Below, piece after piece: positions 61,054-64,000 of a stretch of 64,000 nt of DNA. Under the pieces are notes generated by a model that ran no database searches, was not told the origin of the DNA, and saw only the letters and a program-made list of their open reading frames with translations. Source of the DNA: Neorhodopirellula pilleata (GTDB lineage Bacteria; Planctomycetota; Planctomycetia; Pirellulales; Pirellulaceae). Location of the stretch: assembly GCF_007859915.1 (NCBI RefSeq), contig NZ_SJPM01000003.1:356205-420204 (forward strand). The letters run 5' to 3'. A program made the translations under genes and the position numbers. The stretch's first letter is position 1, and each line of letters starts with the position of its first letter.

Positions 61054-63914
61054 TACGATTTCCAGAAAATCGAATCTGCCTGCCCGCGTTCCAACTCAAC
61101 AAGACCGCTGAAAGATTCGTTGCTTTTCTACCCACGATCCTGTTCGCAACCGCACTGACGTTCCTCAACCATCATGCGTTGGCGTTGGACGTGATTCCGA
61201 TTCGCGTGTCGGCCTCGCCCGGCAAAATCATGGACGGCCCAAGGGTCATCGAAGAGGTCGCCAGCGGCACACCACTCTGGGCGGAAGAACGAGGAAAGAA
61301 TGGTTGGTGGCTGGTCACCGCGCCCGTCGCGAAAAAGCAGGGTTGGATTCATGTCAGTGACATTGTGTTTCCACAATACTCGGCCCGTCAACGTGAGCAG
61401 CTTCAACTAGCTGACCAACTTCATAGTCAACACTTCGCATTGAAGAAATCAAAAGACTTCGATGGAGCAATCACAAAATTGAAACAGGCAATCGCAGCCA
61501 CCGAATCACTATTCGACGTAGACCATCCGGAAGTGAACGACTATCGGGAGTCTCTAGCGTTGTGCATGAATGCCATAGGAGACACGCAAGAAGCGATAGA
61601 CATTATCGCGCGCGTAAGGACTTCTTGGGAGAAGACCCTGGGCACACAACACCCCTACGTTTTGAGAGCTCTTTTCAACCCAGCATTCTGGCTCAAACGA
61701 GTCGGGAGAAACGCGGAAGCCGAGGCGATGCTCAAGGAGTCGTTCACTCGAAGAAATACGCATTATGGTCCGCATCACAAAAAGACACTCGACGCATTAT
61801 CGTCGCTGGCTGACATTACAACGTGGCACAGTGGTGACATGGCTCAGGCGAGAGAATATTACCAACTACTTGTCGACGGCTACACGAAGACGCTTGACGA
61901 GTTTGATGTCGATCGCGTTGAAGCGACTATGGATTTAGCAGATGCGACGCTTCGCCTCGGTCGGTTCGATGAAGGCCGTAAACTGTACGATGACACGCTA
62001 GAAAAGTTGATCGAAAGGTACGGCGAAAAGCATGAAAACGTACTTTCGGCGATGGCATCCTATGCTCTCGGATTGAGTAATGCCCCACTCGGGAATGGCC
62101 CGATCACACTGAGTTCGACATGGTCGTTTGAAGCTGGGTCGGGTTATGAGGAACTGCTTCTTAAAGCGAGATCGCTTCGACGCGAAATCGTGAAAGTTCG
62201 AGTTGAGACCCTGGGCCCTGACCATGCCAAGACACTTGAGGCTCAATCACTTCTTGCCGACAACTTGAGTAGCTCTCTACACAACAGCGTAATTGACAAA
62301 GATGCACTTCGGGAATCTGTGCAGTTGCGTCGATTAATGCTTGCAAAAAAACGCGAACTTTTTGGCGACGAACACAAGGAAACAACCGAGTCAGTCGATG
62401 CTTTGATCAAGGCGCTAGACCAGTCCGAACTTTACGAAGAAGCGATGCAACATCGTCGTTATCGCTACGAGCGGGCGTTGGAGCTTCATGGCCCGAAAGC
62501 CACTGAAACTTTGGTTACTGGCGTGGAAGTAGTGCGTGGGATGGTTCTGAATGGAAAAACACCAGAAGCACGCCAAGAATGCGATCGCATTCTTGATTTG
62601 TGCTTGCAGGATCCGTTGAACAATTACCGCGCAGTCTACGCAATCGATGAGGTTCTCTCAGACCTCGGTGACGCCGGAGCGATACTAGATCTGTGGGATA
62701 CCTATTATCGAGAACTTCGACAACGCGAAGTGCTGGAAACTTACATTGGTATGCGCACAGCGCAGAAAGTCGCCGCAGTTGAAATGAGTCATGGTTTCAT
62801 CGATCGGGCCAAATCCATCATTGCGGATCTGATTCCCGTGTACCAAAAGCAGCTGTCGGATGACAGTCAATGGGACAATTTTACTCGCCATTGGAGGGCT
62901 ACCCAAATCGCCGTTATTTGTAGTCAAGTAGGCCTCGATGATGCGTCGTTACGATTTCACCAAATCGCATTTGACCTCGGGATGAACAGAGGATCAGCTT
63001 CCGGTGTGGAGTATCTCAATCTAGGTGTCACATTTTCAGACGCGGGGCGCCCCCACGAAGCCCGTCCTCTATTGGCTCGGGCGTTGGAACTCAGTTCCCT
63101 TGATGACAATAGTTCGAATCAGGTTCTTCCGACTTGCATATCCGCGTACGCTTCTGTGCTGCTCGAGTTAGGTGATCATGATACCATCAAACAGTTAACG
63201 ATTCAGCTCGCCGAGGTTTTCGCGAAAGCTCTTGAAGTAAAGGACCCTGGAGTCCTCCGCCAAATTCATTATGCCGGGCAGTCGCTCGCCCGTGCCGGAC
63301 AACATGAAGAAGTTCTGGAGATCCTGAATCGGTCCGTGCCACTCTTGCTTGAACTTTTGCCGGAAACTCACGTTTACTCTCAACATTCGAGGGAGGTCTA
63401 TTCGGAAGTTCTTTTGAGGGCTGGCAAACCACTGGATGCGTTTCAAGTAATCGATCAATCGCGAGTCGCCTCGCGAGCCTTTATCGCCTCATCGCTGCCG
63501 TTGATAACACCGAACGAGCAATTTCAATTTTTGACAACGAAAGATCAAGCCAAGTTAGAAAAGGCACTTTCGTTGGCGGTACACCTGAAAAATCAATCTG
63601 AAGTCGCAGAAAAATCAGCAGGCTGGCTTTTAAACTCCAAGGCGCTAACCCAAGAGACAGTTGGTAAAACGACGCTGACTTCAGATCCCCGAGTGACCAA
63701 ACTGGTCCGCGAGCTGAGAGACGTCAATGGTGAACTGGCGGCGCTGACCTATCAACCCGCGTCGGAACAATCGGCCATTCGCCTATCAGCGCTCAAATCG
63801 CAACAAAGATCGCTGCATCGCAGGTTATCGACTGCCGGATTGAATTTGAGCGTTTCCGACCAATGGGTCAAACTAGACCTCAATCAAGCGAAGCTTGATT
63901 TGCGATTTATTTAG
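61050..63914 (+). CDS. Exported SH3-TPR protein, apparently truncated TPR-CHAT family member
   Basis: 954 residues. A signal-like N terminus (FVAFLPTILFATALTFLNHHALA) is followed by a bacterial SH3-like domain at about 50-110 (PIRVSASPGKIMDGPRVIE; NGWWLVTAP; GWIHVSDIVFP). Many kinesin-light-chain-type TPRs fill residues 120-820 (LKQAIAATESLFDVDHPEVN, ESFTRRNTHYGPHHKKTLDA and others). The end (SDQWVKLDLNQAKLDLRFI) is where family members normally run into a CHAT protease domain, so the protein seems to lose it. It overlaps the CHAT remnant by 4 nt. The absence of a CHAT domain and the inverted repeat 3 nt after the stop suggest that the gene was interrupted. Sequence composition is more AT-rich than the dnaE region. 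A protein-binding role is inferred from the TPRs. Confidence 0.85.
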   Translation: MIRFPENRICLPAFQLNKTAERFVAFLPTILFATALTFLNHHALALDVIPIRVSASPGKIMDGPRVIEEVASGTPLWAEERGKNGWWLVTAPVAKKQGWIHVSDIVFPQYSARQREQLQLADQLHSQHFALKKSKDFDGAITKLKQAIAATESLFDVDHPEVNDYRESLALCMNAIGDTQEAIDIIARVRTSWEKTLGTQHPYVLRALFNPAFWLKRVGRNAEAEAMLKESFTRRNTHYGPHHKKTLDALSSLADITTWHSGDMAQAREYYQLLVDGYTKTLDEFDVDRVEATMDLADATLRLGRFDEGRKLYDDTLEKLIERYGEKHENVLSAMASYALGLSNAPLGNGPITLSSTWSFEAGSGYEELLLKARSLRREIVKVRVETLGPDHAKTLEAQSLLADNLSSSLHNSVIDKDALRESVQLRRLMLAKKRELFGDEHKETTESVDALIKALDQSELYEEAMQHRRYRYERALELHGPKATETLVTGVEVVRGMVLNGKTPEARQECDRILDLCLQDPLNNYRAVYAIDEVLSDLGDAGAILDLWDTYYRELRQREVLETYIGMRTAQKVAAVEMSHGFIDRAKSIIADLIPVYQKQLSDDSQWDNFTRHWRATQIAVICSQVGLDDASLRFHQIAFDLGMNRGSASGVEYLNLGVTFSDAGRPHEARPLLARALELSSLDDNSSNQVLPTCISAYASVLLELGDHDTIKQLTIQLAEVFAKALEVKDPGVLRQIHYAGQSLARAGQHEEVLEILNRSVPLLLELLPETHVYSQHSREVYSEVLLRAGKPLDAFQVIDQSRVASRAFIASSLPLITPNEQFQFLTTKDQAKLEKALSLAVHLKNQSEVAEKSAGWLLNSKALTQETVGKTTLTSDPRVTKLVRELRDVNGELAALTYQPASEQSAIRLSALKSQQRSLHRRLSTAGLNLSVSDQWVKLDLNQAKLDLRFI

Positions 63915-63917
63915 AAA

Positions 63918-63998
63918 ACTCGAAAACCCTCGGCGTTTTACGCGTGTATTGCAGGTTACTAAGACTTCAATCCACGCACGCAAACGAGGGTTTCGAGT
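63918..63998. repeat. Imperfect inverted repeat at the window end
   Basis: ACTCGAAAACCCTCG (63918-63932) and CGAGGGTTTCGAGT (63985-63998) pair over 14 positions with one bulged A, around a 52-nt loop. It begins 3 nt after the stop codon of the TPR gene and could be a terminator, or the edge of an inserted element that continues beyond the window. Confidence 0.6.
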
Positions 63999-64000
63999 GA

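Overview
This 64 kb window looks like a chromosomal segment of a planctomycete, most likely a marine Pirellulales (Rhodopirellula/Novipirellula type). This is inferred from family content, not from a marker gene. The signs are a giant multi-domain surface protein (VCBS, cadherin, C-type lectin and LamG modules) ending in one membrane anchor, a kinase of the Hanks type next to leucine-rich-repeat proteins, a TPR protein beside a CHAT-domain remnant, an intein-bearing dnaE, moderate GC content, long operon-poor spacing and many palindromic intergenic repeats. No rRNA, tRNA, CRISPR array, prophage or complete insertion sequence was seen.

Layout. 1-26.5 kb: one open frame that is already open at the window edge, encoding the last 8,827 or so residues of a giant adhesin-like protein. 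It includes 25 tandem units of about 400 bp. 26.5-31 kb: two hypothetical proteins and a polytopic membrane protein, separated by palindromic repeats. 31-35.6 kb: shikimate kinase (aroK), a predicted outer-membrane beta-barrel protein, and a tight minus-strand operon (LRR lipoprotein, DinB-like protein, voltage-gated-type K+ channel). 35.9-40.1 kb: DNA polymerase III alpha subunit (dnaE) with an in-frame 206-residue mini-intein. 40.5-53.8 kb: a divergent two-partner secretion pair, a TpsB/FhaC-like transporter and a 3,700-residue TpsA exoprotein with C-type lectin, LamG, autotransporter-type and YDG/MBG repeats. 53.8-60.1 kb: an exported Dabb-domain protein, an orphan OmpR-type response regulator, and a minus-strand gene run of sigma factor, LRR protein, Ser/Thr kinase with pseudo-receiver, proC and a small conserved-looking protein. 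60.6-64 kb: a CHAT-domain C-terminal remnant overlapping a large SH3-TPR protein that itself stops just where a CHAT domain would be expected to begin.

How the parts relate. The window is dominated by cell-surface functions: two very large exported proteins that both carry C-type lectin and LamG modules, a dedicated outer-membrane transporter, and several exported LRR or beta-barrel proteins. Housekeeping genes (aroK, dnaE, proC, a sigma-70 factor) are interspersed. The minus-strand run from the sigma factor to proC is closely spaced and could be co-transcribed.

The least explained material is non-coding. It comprises a family of nested palindromes bounded by TGTTGATTT/AAATCAACA at four loci, two exact 69-nt copies of one hairpin in opposite orientation 13 kb apart, a 288-nt palindromic island, a 31-bp perfect inverted repeat beginning at a stop codon, and a 13-mer that coincides with two stop codons.
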